Position numbers and translations under genes: made by a program. DNA of 64,000 nucleotides from contig NZ_BMXJ01000006.1 of assembly GCF_014651695.1 (NCBI RefSeq), forward strand, positions 62,001 through 126,000, given 5' to 3'. This document shows, in pieces, positions 37,888 to 48,337 of the stretch. The notes under the pieces are model-generated. The model was not told the origin of the DNA. It saw nothing but the letters and a program-made list of their open reading frames with translations, and did not search any database. Every line of letters begins with the position of its first letter. The first letter of the stretch is position 1. This stretch comes from Nocardiopsis terrae. GTDB taxonomy: Bacteria > Actinomycetota > Actinomycetes > Streptosporangiales > Streptosporangiaceae.

Positions 37888-37915
37888 CACCGGGGCCCGC
37901 GTGCGGGCCCCGGTG
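37888..37915 (+). terminator. 13-bp palindromic hairpin before ettA
   Basis: CACCGGGGCCCGC (37888 to 37900), GT, GCGGGCCCCGGTG (37903 to 37915). It lies 133 bp after the DUF4192 stop and just upstream of the ettA promoter. Confidence 0.55.
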
Positions 37916-37942
37916 ATGGCGGGGGCACCGTTTCCGACGCCC

Positions 37943-37948
37943 TAGGCT
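37943..37948 (+). promoter_or_regulatory. -10 element of ettA, leaderless type
   Basis: TAGGCT is seven bases before the ATG at 37956, so transcription would start at or next to the A of the start codon. GGAGG at 37950 to 37954 is only one base from the ATG, too near to serve as a normal Shine-Dalgarno. Confidence 0.45.
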
Positions 37949-37955
37949 TGGAGGC

Positions 37956-39620
<1,665 letters not shown>

Positions 39621-39640
39621 CCGCACCGCTCGGGCACACG

Positions 39641-39676
39641 GGCCCCGCCGACCGGATCCGTCCGGACGGCGGGGCC
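39641..39676 (+). terminator. Hairpin after ettA
   Basis: GGCCCCGCCG (39641 to 39650) pairs with CGGCGGGGCC (39667 to 39676); the loop contains its own CCGGA/TCCGG pairing. CTT follows. It starts 21 bp after the stop. Confidence 0.65.
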
Positions 39677-39801
39677 TTCGTCCGCCCGGGGCGCGGGTCG
39701 CGCCTCGGAGCAGGTCGTGCTCGGAACCGGGGGCGGATCCCTGCCGTGCGGGGAACCGAGGGGCCGCGGAAAACCCGTGTACGGGCGGGCACGGCCGCGG
39801 C

Positions 39802-39807
39802 TAGGGT
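39802..39807 (+). promoter_or_regulatory. -10 element of the arginase-fold gene, leaderless type
   Basis: TAGGGT lies six bases before the ATG at 39814; no Shine-Dalgarno is seen between them. Confidence 0.45.
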
Positions 39808-39813
39808 CCCGGC

Positions 39814-40578
39814 ATGACGATTCTGTGCGTGCCCTATCACCTGGACGAGTACCTGCCCCGCTTCCGGTTCCGGCTGCCGGAACGCGTTGGGACGGTGGAG
39901 GCGGACCTGCCGGACGCCGACAGGTGGACCCGGATGGCGGCGCTCCACGGGGCGGTCGCCGATCGTGTCGCCGCTCACGTGCGCGCGGGCCGTGTCCCGA
40001 AGGTGCTGTCCGGCGACTGCATGGTGGCTCTCGGCACCACCGCAGGGGTGCAGCGGGCGGGGGTGGACCCCGCCGTCGTCTGGTTCGACGCGCACGGGGA
40101 CGTCCAGACCATGCAGACCAGCGCGTCGGGTTACGAGGGCGGGATCCCGTTGCGCGTGCTCGCGGGTTACCGGCCGGACCCGGCGACCGACCGGTTGGGG
40201 CTGCGTGACATCGACGAGGAGCGGCTCCTGCTCGTCGACGGACGGGACCTCGATCCACCGGAGGTGGAGTACCTGCGCGGGTCCGCCGTGCGGCGGAGCA
40301 CGGTCGCCGGGATCGAGCCGACGGTGCTCCCGGAGGGCCCCCTCCTGCTCCACGTGGACCTGGACGTCATCGACGCCTCCGAAGCGCCCGGTCTGCTCTT
40401 CCCCACGCCGGGCGGCCCGCGGACCGACGAGGTCCTCACCGCCGTCCGCACGGTCCTGGAAACCGGCCGGGTCACCGCGCTGAGCGTCGGGTGCACCTGG
40501 GCGCCCGACGAGGAGCTGGACGCTGACGGAGGGGTCCGGGACCGCCTGCTCACCGCGCTCCTGGAAGCCTCGGCCTGA
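39814..40578 (+). CDS. Arginase/ureohydrolase-fold protein with an altered first metal motif
   Basis: 254 residues, short for arginase (about 300). DAHGD in VVWFDAHGDVQTMQTSASGY and the second metal motif DLDVID in HVDLDVIDASEAPG are present, so the manganese-binding Asp/His set is largely there. At the place of the first motif GGDH the sequence is SGDC (near residue 68), so the His ligand is Cys. The C terminus ends in an ALSVGCTWAPDEELD block. The family cleaves guanidino or amidino groups of arginine, agmatine or relatives. Given the missing His, substrate and activity are open. Single gene between a terminator and glbO. Confidence 0.78.
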   Translation: MTILCVPYHLDEYLPRFRFRLPERVGTVEADLPDADRWTRMAALHGAVADRVAAHVRAGRVPKVLSGDCMVALGTTAGVQRAGVDPAVVWFDAHGDVQTMQTSASGYEGGIPLRVLAGYRPDPATDRLGLRDIDEERLLLVDGRDLDPPEVEYLRGSAVRRSTVAGIEPTVLPEGPLLLHVDLDVIDASEAPGLLFPTPGGPRTDEVLTAVRTVLETGRVTALSVGCTWAPDEELDADGGVRDRLLTALLEASA

Positions 40579-40679
40579 CGGCGCCGCCCCGGGGCCTGTC
40601 CGCCGAACACGCCCCGGCGCCGGACGGTGCGGAACCGTTCCGGGACGTACGGCCCACGGAGGAGCCCGCGAACGTGGCA

Positions 40680-40685
40680 TACCCT
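40680..40685 (+). promoter_or_regulatory. -10 element of glbO, leaderless type
   Basis: TACCCT, seven bases before the ATG at 40693, places the transcription start at the start codon. Confidence 0.45.
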
Positions 40686-40692
40686 GGACGCG

Positions 40693-41244
40693 ATGACTTC
40701 CGCGCGTGATGACCACCAGGGTGCGGGCGAAGAGCCCGTACAGATGACGTTCTACGAGGCCGTGGGCGGTGAGCAGACCTTCACCCGCCTGGTCCGCCGT
40801 TTCTACGAGGGCGTCGCCGACGACCCCGTGCTGCGGCCCATGTACCCCGAGGAGGACCTGGGACCCGCTGAGGAGCGCCTGCGCCTGTTCCTCATCCAGT
40901 ACTGGGGCGGTCCGCGTACCTACAACGAGCAGCGCGGCCACCCGCGTCTGCGGATGCGGCACGTCCCGTTCCGGATCGGCGCGACCGAGCGCGACCTGTG
41001 GCTCCAGCACATGCGCGCCGCCGTGGACTCCCTCGGCCTGCACGAGGCCCTCGAGCGCCAGCTCTGGGAGTACATGGTCATGGCCGCGCACAGCATGGTG
41101 AACGTCGCCGAGGAGGCCACGCCCCCGGAGGTGGCCAACCCGACCTCACTGCGGGTGGGCGGCGACGGCAGGGTGCGCCGCGACAGCGGGGACACGGGGG
41201 ACGATGACGACGGCGAGGCCGTCACCATCTCCCTGAGGAGGTGA
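40693..41244 (+). CDS. glbO: Group II truncated haemoglobin (GlbO)
   Basis: 183 residues from ATG 40693. The globin core (about 18 to 140) has [22 protein letters not shown] with the B-helix Tyr38, the [21 protein letters not shown] block with proximal His90, and [16 protein letters not shown] with the Trp typical of group II. The C-terminal 40 residues are an acidic extension ([12 protein letters not shown]) not needed for the globin fold. Such proteins bind O2 tightly and are linked to oxygen or peroxide handling at membranes in actinobacteria. It is convergent with the thioesterase gene, separated by a hairpin. Confidence 0.93.
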   Translation: MTSARDDHQGAGEEPVQMTFYEAVGGEQTFTRLVRRFYEGVADDPVLRPMYPEEDLGPAEERLRLFLIQYWGGPRTYNEQRGHPRLRMRHVPFRIGATERDLWLQHMRAAVDSLGLHEALERQLWEYMVMAAHSMVNVAEEATPPEVANPTSLRVGGDGRVRRDSGDTGDDDDGEAVTISLRR

Positions 41245-41251
41245 ACCCTCC

Positions 41252-41273
41252 CGGACACCGTTCGGGGTGTCCG
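41252..41273. terminator. Bidirectional hairpin between glbO and thioesterase genes
   Basis: CGGACACC (41252 to 41259) pairs with GGTGTCCG (41266 to 41273), six-base loop, 8 bp after the glbO stop and 8 bp from the convergent stop. Confidence 0.6.
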
Positions 41274-41280
41274 CGGGTCG

Positions 41281-41718
41281 TCAGGAGTACTTGTTCAGGA
41301 GTGCGCGCTCGGCGTCGTTGAGGCGTCGGGCGCTCTGCGTCGCCACGTCGAAGCCGACCAGGACCGTCCTGGCGCGCAGGTAGACCCGCTCGTCGTCGAG
41401 GATCTCGTAGGCCATGCTGAAGCTGGCGTTGCGCACCTCGGTCACCCACAGCTCCACGCGCACCGGGTCGGTGCGGGGCAGCAGCGGGGCGACGTAGTCG
41501 GCCTCCTGGCGGGCCACGACCGTGGCGCCGAACGCCTCGGGGTCGTGGCCGCCGACCCCGAAGTTCAGGAAGCCCACGCGGGCGTCCTCCAGGTAGGTGA
41601 GCATCCGGACGTTGTTGACGTGCTGCTGCGGGTCAAGGTCGGCGTAGCGCACCTGGGCCAGGTGTACGTACCGCTGGGGCTCGGCGCTGGTGGGGCTCTC
41701 GGCCTCGATCTGTGTCAC
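41281..41718 (-). CDS. Acyl-CoA thioesterase, 4HBT hotdog fold
   Basis: 145 residues from GTG 41718. VRYADLDPQQHVNNVRMLTYLEDARVGFL carries the YADLDxxxHVNN signature of the 4-hydroxybenzoyl-CoA thioesterase/YbgC group, where the Asp and the adjacent His-x-Asn act in catalysis; VELWVTEVRNASFSMAYEI is the second hotdog strand pair. Length is normal. It hydrolyses acyl-CoA to free acid plus CoA; chain preference is unknown. The prolyl oligopeptidase gene lies 198 bp upstream on the same strand, so it probably has its own promoter. Confidence 0.88.
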   Translation of the reverse strand: MTQIEAESPTSAEPQRYVHLAQVRYADLDPQQHVNNVRMLTYLEDARVGFLNFGVGGHDPEAFGATVVARQEADYVAPLLPRTDPVRVELWVTEVRNASFSMAYEILDDERVYLRARTVLVGFDVATQSARRLNDAERALLNKYS

Positions 41719-41916
41719 GTCCTGGGTCCTCTCCCGATGCTCTCCCGGATGGTCCTCCCCGGGTCGGGCGTATCCCGTGCCTCACGCGCTCGTCGTGACG
41801 CACGGGACACGCCTGTGGTCTTCTCCGATTGTCCCAAAGACACCTCGCGGGAACCCCGGCAGGGGATGTCCGGTTCCTGTGTCCTTGATCTCTCCGACAG
41901 GGGCCCGGTGCCCTGG

Positions 41917-44010
41917 TCAGGGGATCGAAAGGCCCAGGTGGTGGGCGAGGAAGGCGAGCTGTTCGGAGGTCAGGGCGACGCTCCGGCTCACCGAGCGGGA
42001 GCTGTGTCCGACCTCGGCCTCCCTGCGGATGAGGACCGGGTGTTCTCCGATCGGCGCCGAGGTGGCGTGCTGCATCCAGGCGCACAGCTTGCGGGCGTGC
42101 ATCGGGTCGACCCGGGTGTCGTTGTCGAACACGGTGAACAGGGTGGCCGGGTAACGGGTACCCGAACGCACGTTGTGGTAGGGGGAGTAGCCCAGCAGCC
42201 AGCCCAGCTGCTCGGGGTCCTCGGCGCTGCCGTACTCCACGTTCCACAGCTGGCCCAGGCCGAACCGCTCGTACCGCACCATGTCGAGCAGGGGCGCGGA
42301 GCACACCGCGGCAGCGAACAGGTCCGGTCGCTGGGTGACCATGGCGCCCACCAGCAGTCCGCCGTTGCTGCCGCCCATGACCGCGAGCCGCTCCGTGCTG
42401 GTGATCCCGCTGGAGACCAGGTGTTCGGCGGCCGCGGCGCAGTCGTCGAAGACGTTCTGCTTGTTGCCGAGCATGCCGCCCCGGTGCCACTCCTCGCCCT
42501 CCTCCAGCCCGCCGCGCAGGTTGGCGACGGCGTACACGCCCCCGGCGCGCACCCAGGCCAGGATCGCGGCCGAGTACCCCGGGGTGAGGGAGATCTGGAA
42601 ACCGCCGTAACCGTAGAGAACGGTCGGGAGCGGACCGTCCGCGGGCTCGGCCGGGGAGACCACCAGCATGCGTACGGTGGTGCCGTCCTTCGAGCTGAAG
42701 GCGACCTGTTCGGTGCGTACCCCGGGCAGCTCGATCTCGCCCGGCGGGTCGGCCCACCGCGTCACCTCCCCGCTCCGGGCGTCGTAGTGGTACACGGACG
42801 AGGGGTGTGTGTTGTCGGTGTAGCCGAACCACGCCTCGTGCCCGCCCTCGGGGCGGGTGCTGAGCCCGTTGAGACTGCCCAGGCCGGGCATCGCGAGTGT
42901 GCCCAGGCGCTCGCCGGAACCCGCGTCGTGCCTGCTGATCTCGCTGATCGCGTGCCGGCTCCAGGCCACGAGCAGCTCGGGGGAGTCGAGTCCCTCTCCG
43001 TCGAGCAGGGCGTGGCCCTCCAGGACCGCTTCGGGGTCCTCCGCGACCAGGGTGCTCCAGTTCTCGTAGCCGGGGGCGGCCGGGTCGGTGACGCACAGGC
43101 GCCCGCGGGGGGCGTCGCGGTCGGTGAACAGGTACAGGCGGCCGTCACGGCCCACCTCGGGGTGCAGGTCGTGGTCCACGTCCTCCTGGATGGTCACCAG
43201 GCGGGGGCTCTCCAGCGGTCCCTCCGCCAGGTCGGCGATCCAGGCGTTGGTGGCCGAGGAGGTCCCCTTGACGGAGGTGAGCAGGAGCCAGCGCCCGTCC
43301 CTGCTCACGGAGACCCCGAAGTACTCGGTCTTGTCCCTGCCCGCACCGAAGACCAGGGCGTCCTGGTCCGCGGGGGTGCCCAGGCGGTGCAGGTAGACCC
43401 TGCGGTGGTAGGAGGTCTCGTCCTCGGGCACCTCGTCCTCGGGCAGGCGGCGCACGTAGTAGAAGGCCGAGCCGTCGGGCAGCCACGCCACGGGGCTGTA
43501 GCGGGTGCGGTCGATGGGTTCGTCGACGAGCTCGCCGGAGTCCACGTCGATGACGCGCAGGAGTGATTCCTCGTCGCCGCCCTCGGAGAGCTGGTAGGCG
43601 AGCAGCCGGCCGTCCGGTGAGGGCCGCCAGGCGTCCAGGGTGGTCAGGCCGGAGGGGTCGAGCGCCCCGGGGTCGATCAGGGCGCGTTCGGGGCCCCCGC
43701 CGTCCCGGACGTGGAGCACCGCGTGCTCCTGTCCGGGGTTGCGGCGGCTGCGGAAACGGCGTTCACCGCGCCAGAGGGGTACCCCGACGTGCCCGGCGCC
43801 CATCAGCGAACGCACCTGGTCGGCGAACCAGTCGCGGGTCTCGTACGCGCTGGAGAGTTGGTTGTACAGGGTGTCCTGGGCGGCGGACCACTCCTTGGTC
43901 TCGGTGGAGTCGGCGTCCTCCAGCCACCGGTAGGGGTCACGGACCGTGTGGCCGTGCAGGGTTTCGTCGATGTCCAGCCGAGTGGCCGGGGGATAGCGGA
44001 GTTCACGCAT
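41917..44010 (-). CDS. Prolyl oligopeptidase family serine peptidase (S9A)
   Basis: 697 residues from ATG 44010; no signal peptide, so cytoplasmic. The start YPPATRLD and DPYRWLEDADS are classic S9A. A seven-bladed propeller fills about 70 to 420. The hydrolase domain has YGYGGFQISLTPGYS, NLRGGLEEGEEWHRGGM, the nucleophile Ser548 in GGSNGGLL, Asp in DNDTRVDPMHARK and His in EVGHSS, so the triad is complete. The enzyme cleaves short peptides after proline. A -10 (TAGGGT) lies seven bases before the ATG, and no Shine-Dalgarno is seen. Confidence 0.93.
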   Translation of the reverse strand: MRELRYPPATRLDIDETLHGHTVRDPYRWLEDADSTETKEWSAAQDTLYNQLSSAYETRDWFADQVRSLMGAGHVGVPLWRGERRFRSRRNPGQEHAVLHVRDGGGPERALIDPGALDPSGLTTLDAWRPSPDGRLLAYQLSEGGDEESLLRVIDVDSGELVDEPIDRTRYSPVAWLPDGSAFYYVRRLPEDEVPEDETSYHRRVYLHRLGTPADQDALVFGAGRDKTEYFGVSVSRDGRWLLLTSVKGTSSATNAWIADLAEGPLESPRLVTIQEDVDHDLHPEVGRDGRLYLFTDRDAPRGRLCVTDPAAPGYENWSTLVAEDPEAVLEGHALLDGEGLDSPELLVAWSRHAISEISRHDAGSGERLGTLAMPGLGSLNGLSTRPEGGHEAWFGYTDNTHPSSVYHYDARSGEVTRWADPPGEIELPGVRTEQVAFSSKDGTTVRMLVVSPAEPADGPLPTVLYGYGGFQISLTPGYSAAILAWVRAGGVYAVANLRGGLEEGEEWHRGGMLGNKQNVFDDCAAAAEHLVSSGITSTERLAVMGGSNGGLLVGAMVTQRPDLFAAAVCSAPLLDMVRYERFGLGQLWNVEYGSAEDPEQLGWLLGYSPYHNVRSGTRYPATLFTVFDNDTRVDPMHARKLCAWMQHATSAPIGEHPVLIRREAEVGHSSRSVSRSVALTSEQLAFLAHHLGLSIP

Positions 44011-44017
44011 GCTTCGC

Positions 44018-44023
44018 ACCCTA
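44018..44023 (-). promoter_or_regulatory. -10 element of the prolyl oligopeptidase gene, leaderless type
   Basis: On the minus strand TAGGGT (44023 to 44018) is seven bases from the ATG at 44010. Confidence 0.45.
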
Positions 44024-44218
44024 TCCACCGTTATCTCACTGTGTGTGTTCGGCGCGGCGACAACGTGAATCCGGGTTTGTCGGACGCACAATGGGTCTCG
44101 GAAAGCGACAACGCGCGTTTTCCGGGTGGCCCGGACCAAATTGGGGTGGCGCCCGGGTGGTCCGACCAAGCAAACTGAATGCGGGACGCAACTCGGCGGG
44201 AACCACCGGGAGGTCCGT

Positions 44219-44341
44219 GTGGCAAGGCGTAAGAGGACACCGATCATCGGATCGGTGCACAGGGAGGTTTCCTGGCTGGCCGAACGGCTGGCCGGGGAGG
44301 AGACACGGCGGTCGGACACGGCCGTTGGGGCGACGCTGTGA
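44219..44341 (+). CDS. Small 40-residue protein coupled to the HNH gene
   Basis: GTG 44219 with GGGAGG five bases upstream; the TGA overlaps the next GTG (GTGA), so the two are probably translated together. The peptide starts with a basic MARRKRTPIIG and continues as one amphipathic helix (HREVSWLAERLAGEE). No domain recognised. Good RBS plus 4-bp overlap argue that it is real; it could instead serve only to deliver ribosomes to the nuclease gene. Confidence 0.5.
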   Translation: MARRKRTPIIGSVHREVSWLAERLAGEETRRSDTAVGATL

Positions 44342-44892
44342 GCGCCCGACGCAGCCGGGAGGGTGGTCCACCAGGTACCGCCCGCCGCCACGTGCTGCTG
44401 CTCAACGCCAGTTTTGAACCGCTCACGACGCTGCCCCTGCGCAGGGCGATTCTGCTTGTTCTGCGCGAGAAGGCGGAAGTCGTCCACGATGACGGAGCGG
44501 GGGCGGTGCTGCACTCGGCGACACGTTCCTACGACGTGCCGTCGGTGATCAGGCTCAGGCGCTACATCAGCGTCCCGTACAGCCGAAGGGTGCCCCTCAC
44601 CCGGGTGGCGCTCATGCGGCGGGACAGGCACATCTGCGGTTACTGCGGGAGGAAGGCCGAGACGATCGACCACGTCGTCCCGCGCAGCCGCGGCGGTGCC
44701 CACGTGTGGGAGAACGTGGTCGCGGCCTGCAAGCCGTGTAACCACCGGAAGGCGGACAAGTTCCTGGACGAGATCGGCTGGGAGCTGCACATCACCCCCA
44801 AGGTGCCCAAGGGCCCCCACTGGCGGTTGATCAACGGTGACCTGCACGGCGACCCCCAGTGGGAGCCGTACATGGCACATCTGGCCGCATAG
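44338..44892 (+). CDS. HNH endonuclease, actinobacterial conserved type
   Basis: 184 residues from GTG 44338. After HVLLLNASFEPLTTLPLRRA, the HNH domain (about 95 to 150) has RDRHICGYCGRKAETIDHVVPRSRGGAHVWENVV and CKPCNHRKADKF: two CxxC zinc pairs, the DHVVPRSRGG catalytic His and the following Asn/His. Closely similar proteins are, as I recall, widespread single-copy genes in actinobacteria, not phage genes. Substrate and role are not established. It follows the 40-residue ORF with 4-bp overlap. Confidence 0.88.
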   Translation: MSARRSREGGPPGTARRHVLLLNASFEPLTTLPLRRAILLVLREKAEVVHDDGAGAVLHSATRSYDVPSVIRLRRYISVPYSRRVPLTRVALMRRDRHICGYCGRKAETIDHVVPRSRGGAHVWENVVAACKPCNHRKADKFLDEIGWELHITPKVPKGPHWRLINGDLHGDPQWEPYMAHLAA

Positions 44893-45009
44893 CGGTCGCA
44901 AGGGTCGGAACCGGGCGTCCCACCCGGCCCAGACAGCGCCCTCGAAAGCGCCGAACCCCTCTCGGCGACTCTCGGGGGCGCCCCCCTGTCCGGGGCCGGA
45001 CCGGGGACC

Positions 45010-45015
45010 TATCCT
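45010..45015 (+). promoter_or_regulatory. -10 element of the FmdB-like gene, leaderless type
   Basis: TATCCT, six bases before the ATG at 45022. Confidence 0.45.
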
Positions 45016-45021
45016 TGGCCC

Positions 45022-45228
45022 ATGCCCAGATACGACTTCCGCTGCCGCGAGTGCGGCGACACCTTCGAGCTCTCCCGCCCCATGGCGGACTCCGACGCCC
45101 CCGCCGACTGCCCCCGGGGCCACGGTGACACCGTCCGACTGCTGTCCACCGTGGCCGTGGGCGGACGCGCCGCCGCCCCCGCGTCCTCCGGTGGCGGAGG
45201 CTGCTGCGGGGGCGGCTGCTGTTCCTGA
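45022..45228 (+). CDS. FmdB-type zinc ribbon protein
   Basis: 68 residues. MPRYDFRCRECGDTFELSRPM and the later DCPRGHGDTVRLLS show the FmdB ribbon; in place of the second CxxC the sequence is C-P-R-G-H, so His probably replaces a Cys ligand. A Gly/Cys-rich tail GGGGCCGGGCCS follows, as in other actinobacterial members. The family was named as a putative regulator of formamidase; its real role is unclear. The gene ends 11 bp from the convergent ilvD stop, with no hairpin between. Confidence 0.85.
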   Translation: MPRYDFRCRECGDTFELSRPMADSDAPADCPRGHGDTVRLLSTVAVGGRAAAPASSGGGGCCGGGCCS

Positions 45229-45239
45229 GGCTGTCGGCC

Positions 45240-47102
45240 CTACTTCTCGATCTGGCTGACGTCGCGCGCCGCGCCGGTCGAGGCCGAGGTGGCCATCGCC
45301 GCGTAGGCGCGCAGCGCGGCGGTCACCGGCCGCTGGCGGTCGCGCGGCCGGAACCGGCCCAGTTCCTTGAGCAGGCGCTCCCGGCGGGCGTCCAGCTCGT
45401 CCTCGGCGACTTCCAGCACGAGGCCCCGGTTGGGGATGTCGATGCTGATGGTGTCGCCGTCCTCGACCAGGGCGATGTCGCCGCCCGCGGCCGCCTCGGG
45501 TGAGGCGTGGCCGATGGAGAGCCCCGAGGTGCCGCCGGAGAAGCGCCCGTCGGTGATGAGCGCGCACGCCTTGCCGAGACCGCGGCCCTTGAGGAAGCTC
45601 GTCGGGTACAGCATCTCCTGCATGCCGGGGCCGCCCTTGGGGCCCTCGTAGCGGATGACGACCACGTCACCGGGCTCGATCTGCTTGTTGAGGATGCCGT
45701 CGACGGCGTCATCCTGCGACTCGAACACCTTGGCGGGCCCGGAGAAGGTCCACAGCTCCTCCTCCACACCGGCGGTCTTGACGATGGCGCCGTCCGGGGC
45801 GAGGTTGCCGAACAGGACGGCCAGGCCGCCGTCCCTGGTGTAGGCGTGCTCCACCGAGCGGATGCAGCCCTCCTCCCGGTCCTCGTCCAGCGTGTCCCAC
45901 CGGACGCTCTGCGAGTAGGCCTTGGTGGTGCGCCTGCCGCCGGGGGCGGCGTGGAAGAGCTCCACGGCCTCGGGCAGCACGGTGTCCGAGGCGATGTCCC
46001 ACTCGCCGATGAACTCTCCGATGGTCTTGCCGTGCACGGTCGGCAGCGAGGTGTCGAGCAGGCCACCGCGGGCCAGTTCGCCCAGGATGGCGGGGATGCC
46101 GCCGGCCCGGTGCACGTCCTCGATGTGGTACTTCTCGGTGTTCGGCGCGACCTTGCACAGGCAGGGGACGCGTCGGGAGACCTCGTCGATCTCGGGCAGC
46201 CCGAAGTCCACTCCGGCCTCGGTGGCGGTGGCCAGCAGGTGCAGGATCGTGTTGGTGGAACCGCCCATGGCCACGTCCAGGGCCATGGCGTTGCCGAAGG
46301 CGGCCGGGGTGGCGATGGACAGCGGCAGCACCGAGGAGTCGTCGTCCTCGTAGTAGCGCTTGGCGGCCTCCACGACCCGGCGTCCGGCGTCCTCGTACAG
46401 GGCCCTGCGGGCGGTGTGCGTGGCCAGGACCGTGCCGTTGCCGGGCAGGGCCAGGCCCAGGGCCTCGGTGAGGCAGTTCATCGAGTTGGCGGTGAACATG
46501 CCCGAGCAGGAACCGCAGGTCGGGCAGGCGTTCTCCTCCATCTCGTCCAGCTCGGCCTGGGAGACGCTCTCGTCGGCCGCGGCGATCATGGGGTTGATCA
46601 GGTCGAGCTTGCGGACCGTGGTGGCGGTGCCGTCGACCACCGTGACCTTTCCGGCCTCCATGGGGCCGCCGGAGACGAACACGGTGGGGATGTTGAGGCG
46701 CATCGCCGCGAGCAGCATGCCCGGGGTGATCTTGTCGCAGTTGGACACGCACACCAGGGCGTCGGCGCAGTGCGCGTTGACCATGTACTCGAGGGAGTCG
46801 GCGATGAGCTCGCGGCTGGGCAGCGAGTACAGCATGCCCCCGTGGCCCATCGCGATGCCGTCGTCGACGGCGATGGAGTTGAACTCGCGGGGGACTCCGC
46901 CGGCTTCGCGGATGGCGTTCGCGACGACCTCGGCGACCTCGCGCAGGTGCACGTGTCCGGGCACGAACTCGGTGAAGCTGTTGGCCACGGCCACGATGGG
47001 CTTGCCGAAGTCCTCCCGCTCCACGCCGGTGGCGCGCATGAGGGCGCGCGCGCCTGCCATGTTCCTGCCGTGGGTGACCGTGCGTGAGCGTAGGGCGGGC
47101 AT
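45240..47102 (-). CDS. ilvD: Dihydroxy-acid dehydratase (IlvD)
   Basis: 620 residues from ATG 47102, with GGGAG eight bases upstream; an ATG at 47117 would add MGVRP. It removes water from dihydroxyisovalerate and dihydroxymethylvalerate in valine and isoleucine synthesis. [22 protein letters not shown] at the start, the cluster-binding Cys in [11 protein letters not shown] and [31 protein letters not shown], and [19 protein letters not shown] are all present, and the CPTCGSCSG block marks the [4Fe-4S] type of E. coli. The 5' leader runs from the NERD terminator and contains no ORF. Confidence 0.95.
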   Translation of the reverse strand: MPALRSRTVTHGRNMAGARALMRATGVEREDFGKPIVAVANSFTEFVPGHVHLREVAEVVANAIREAGGVPREFNSIAVDDGIAMGHGGMLYSLPSRELIADSLEYMVNAHCADALVCVSNCDKITPGMLLAAMRLNIPTVFVSGGPMEAGKVTVVDGTATTVRKLDLINPMIAAADESVSQAELDEMEENACPTCGSCSGMFTANSMNCLTEALGLALPGNGTVLATHTARRALYEDAGRRVVEAAKRYYEDDDSSVLPLSIATPAAFGNAMALDVAMGGSTNTILHLLATATEAGVDFGLPEIDEVSRRVPCLCKVAPNTEKYHIEDVHRAGGIPAILGELARGGLLDTSLPTVHGKTIGEFIGEWDIASDTVLPEAVELFHAAPGGRRTTKAYSQSVRWDTLDEDREEGCIRSVEHAYTRDGGLAVLFGNLAPDGAIVKTAGVEEELWTFSGPAKVFESQDDAVDGILNKQIEPGDVVVIRYEGPKGGPGMQEMLYPTSFLKGRGLGKACALITDGRFSGGTSGLSIGHASPEAAAGGDIALVEDGDTISIDIPNRGLVLEVAEDELDARRERLLKELGRFRPRDRQRPVTAALRAYAAMATSASTGAARDVSQIEK

Positions 47103-47277
47103 GGGGCGTACTCCCATCGTTACGGGTGTTTCCCCTCGATGGTAGTCCCCTCGGGGAACAGCTTCGGTCTCGCCCCGAAAGACAGGTGTTCCGCATGTTG
47201 AGATGGGCTGGGTGGGGGTGCCGGTTTCGGCCCTGGTGGGGCCCGGTGGAGCGGGTCCTGGCGGGACCCGTACACGG

Positions 47278-47321
47278 CCCGGGCCCGGGAGACCACGGCG
47301 GTGTGGTCTCCCGGGCCCGGG
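47278..47321 (-). terminator. Very strong hairpin between the NERD gene and ilvD
   Basis: A 19-bp perfect stem pairs 47278 to 47296 with 47303 to 47321 around a six-base loop (core GGGAGACCAC/GTGGTCTCCC). It starts 20 bp past the NERD stop and shows that ilvD is a separate unit. Confidence 0.75.
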
Positions 47322-47340
47322 AGGGAGGGGCGGGACGGCG

Positions 47341-48168
47341 TCAGTGGCGGGGCGGCAGGGCTTTCTTCGCGGCCTGGTAGATCTCCTCGATCTCCGTTTC
47401 GCTCAGGCGGTCGCGCCCGCTGCGCAACCACTTGCGGACCTTGGTTCCGGTGATGATGTCCACGCCCCGCAGCCGGTGGCTGTCCCAGGGCATGCCCGGG
47501 CCGTAGATGGCCAGGGAGGCGCGCACCGAGATGTCCCGGCCGAGCTCCTTGCTGATGAGCTCCTCCGCGCGCTTGGCCTCCTCCAGGGCCTCGTCGATCC
47601 GTTCGTTCTTGCTGAACCGGCCGTGGTAGAGCTTCTCCAGCTTGTTGCGCAGCGGGAGACGCTTGTCCCAGGACTCCGAGTCGATGGCGAACGCACCGCG
47701 CCGACCCACGATGAAGTGGTCGATCTGGCCGTTGCCACCGGGTACGGCGCGTGCGTGAAGCACGCGGTAACCGAGCTGCTTCATGAGCTTGAGCTGGGCC
47801 TCGGTGCGGCGCTGCGCCGCCGAGGGCTTGCGCCAGCGGGGGATCTCGGACTCACGCCGGGCGCTCCACACCATGACCGAGACCAGGGTGAGGAGTCCGA
47901 AGGTGAAGCCGATCCTCCAGTCGCCGGTGAGCATGCCGAAGGCGCCCGCGGCCGCCGCCGCGACCAGCCCCCGGACGACCCACCTGCGCGCGGCCTCGTT
48001 GGACTTCAGGGCCCCGTAGAGGGCCCTGGTGTTCGAGGCGCTGGATTCCTTGCGCTGGTTGGGGAAGAAGAGGGATTCGGGTCGTTCGGGCTTCGACCCT
48101 TCGGACGATGGGCTACGACCGTTCACTCTGGTTGCCGATTCCACGACGGACAGGTTAGTTCCATCCAT
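47341..48168 (-). CDS. Membrane protein with NERD (nuclease-related) domain
   Basis: 275 residues from ATG 48168, AGGA seven bases upstream. The first 55 residues are polar; two membrane segments follow (about 63 to 80 and 85 to 103: [17 protein letters not shown] and [17 protein letters not shown]). The NERD domain (about 120 to 240) has [47 protein letters not shown], where the GQIDHFIVG...AIDSE pattern corresponds to the D-x(n)-E-x-K nuclease core, with Ser-Glu-Ser-Trp-Asp-Lys giving E and K spaced by four. Family function is inferred as DNA processing and unproven. Confidence 0.82.
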   Translation of the reverse strand: MDGTNLSVVESATRVNGRSPSSEGSKPERPESLFFPNQRKESSASNTRALYGALKSNEAARRWVVRGLVAAAAAGAFGMLTGDWRIGFTFGLLTLVSVMVWSARRESEIPRWRKPSAAQRRTEAQLKLMKQLGYRVLHARAVPGGNGQIDHFIVGRRGAFAIDSESWDKRLPLRNKLEKLYHGRFSKNERIDEALEEAKRAEELISKELGRDISVRASLAIYGPGMPWDSHRLRGVDIITGTKVRKWLRSGRDRLSETEIEEIYQAAKKALPPRH

Positions 48169-48323
48169 ATCCGAGTCCTAGTGCATTACTTCTCACACTT
48201 TTCTTCCCCTGTGCCCCTGTGTCCATACGTGTTGTGGGCGGCGGGGCGGGGAAGGACTGATCTTTGGCCACCTCTCTGGAGAAGTCCCGCCTCACCGCCG
48301 TGGTGCCCGTTGGACCACCCGGT

Positions 48324-48329
48324 TAATCT
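48324..48329 (+). promoter_or_regulatory. -10 element of the amidase gene, leaderless type
   Basis: TAATCT, eight bases before the ATG at 48338, no Shine-Dalgarno between. Confidence 0.4.
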
Positions 48330-48337
48330 CGGGTGCC

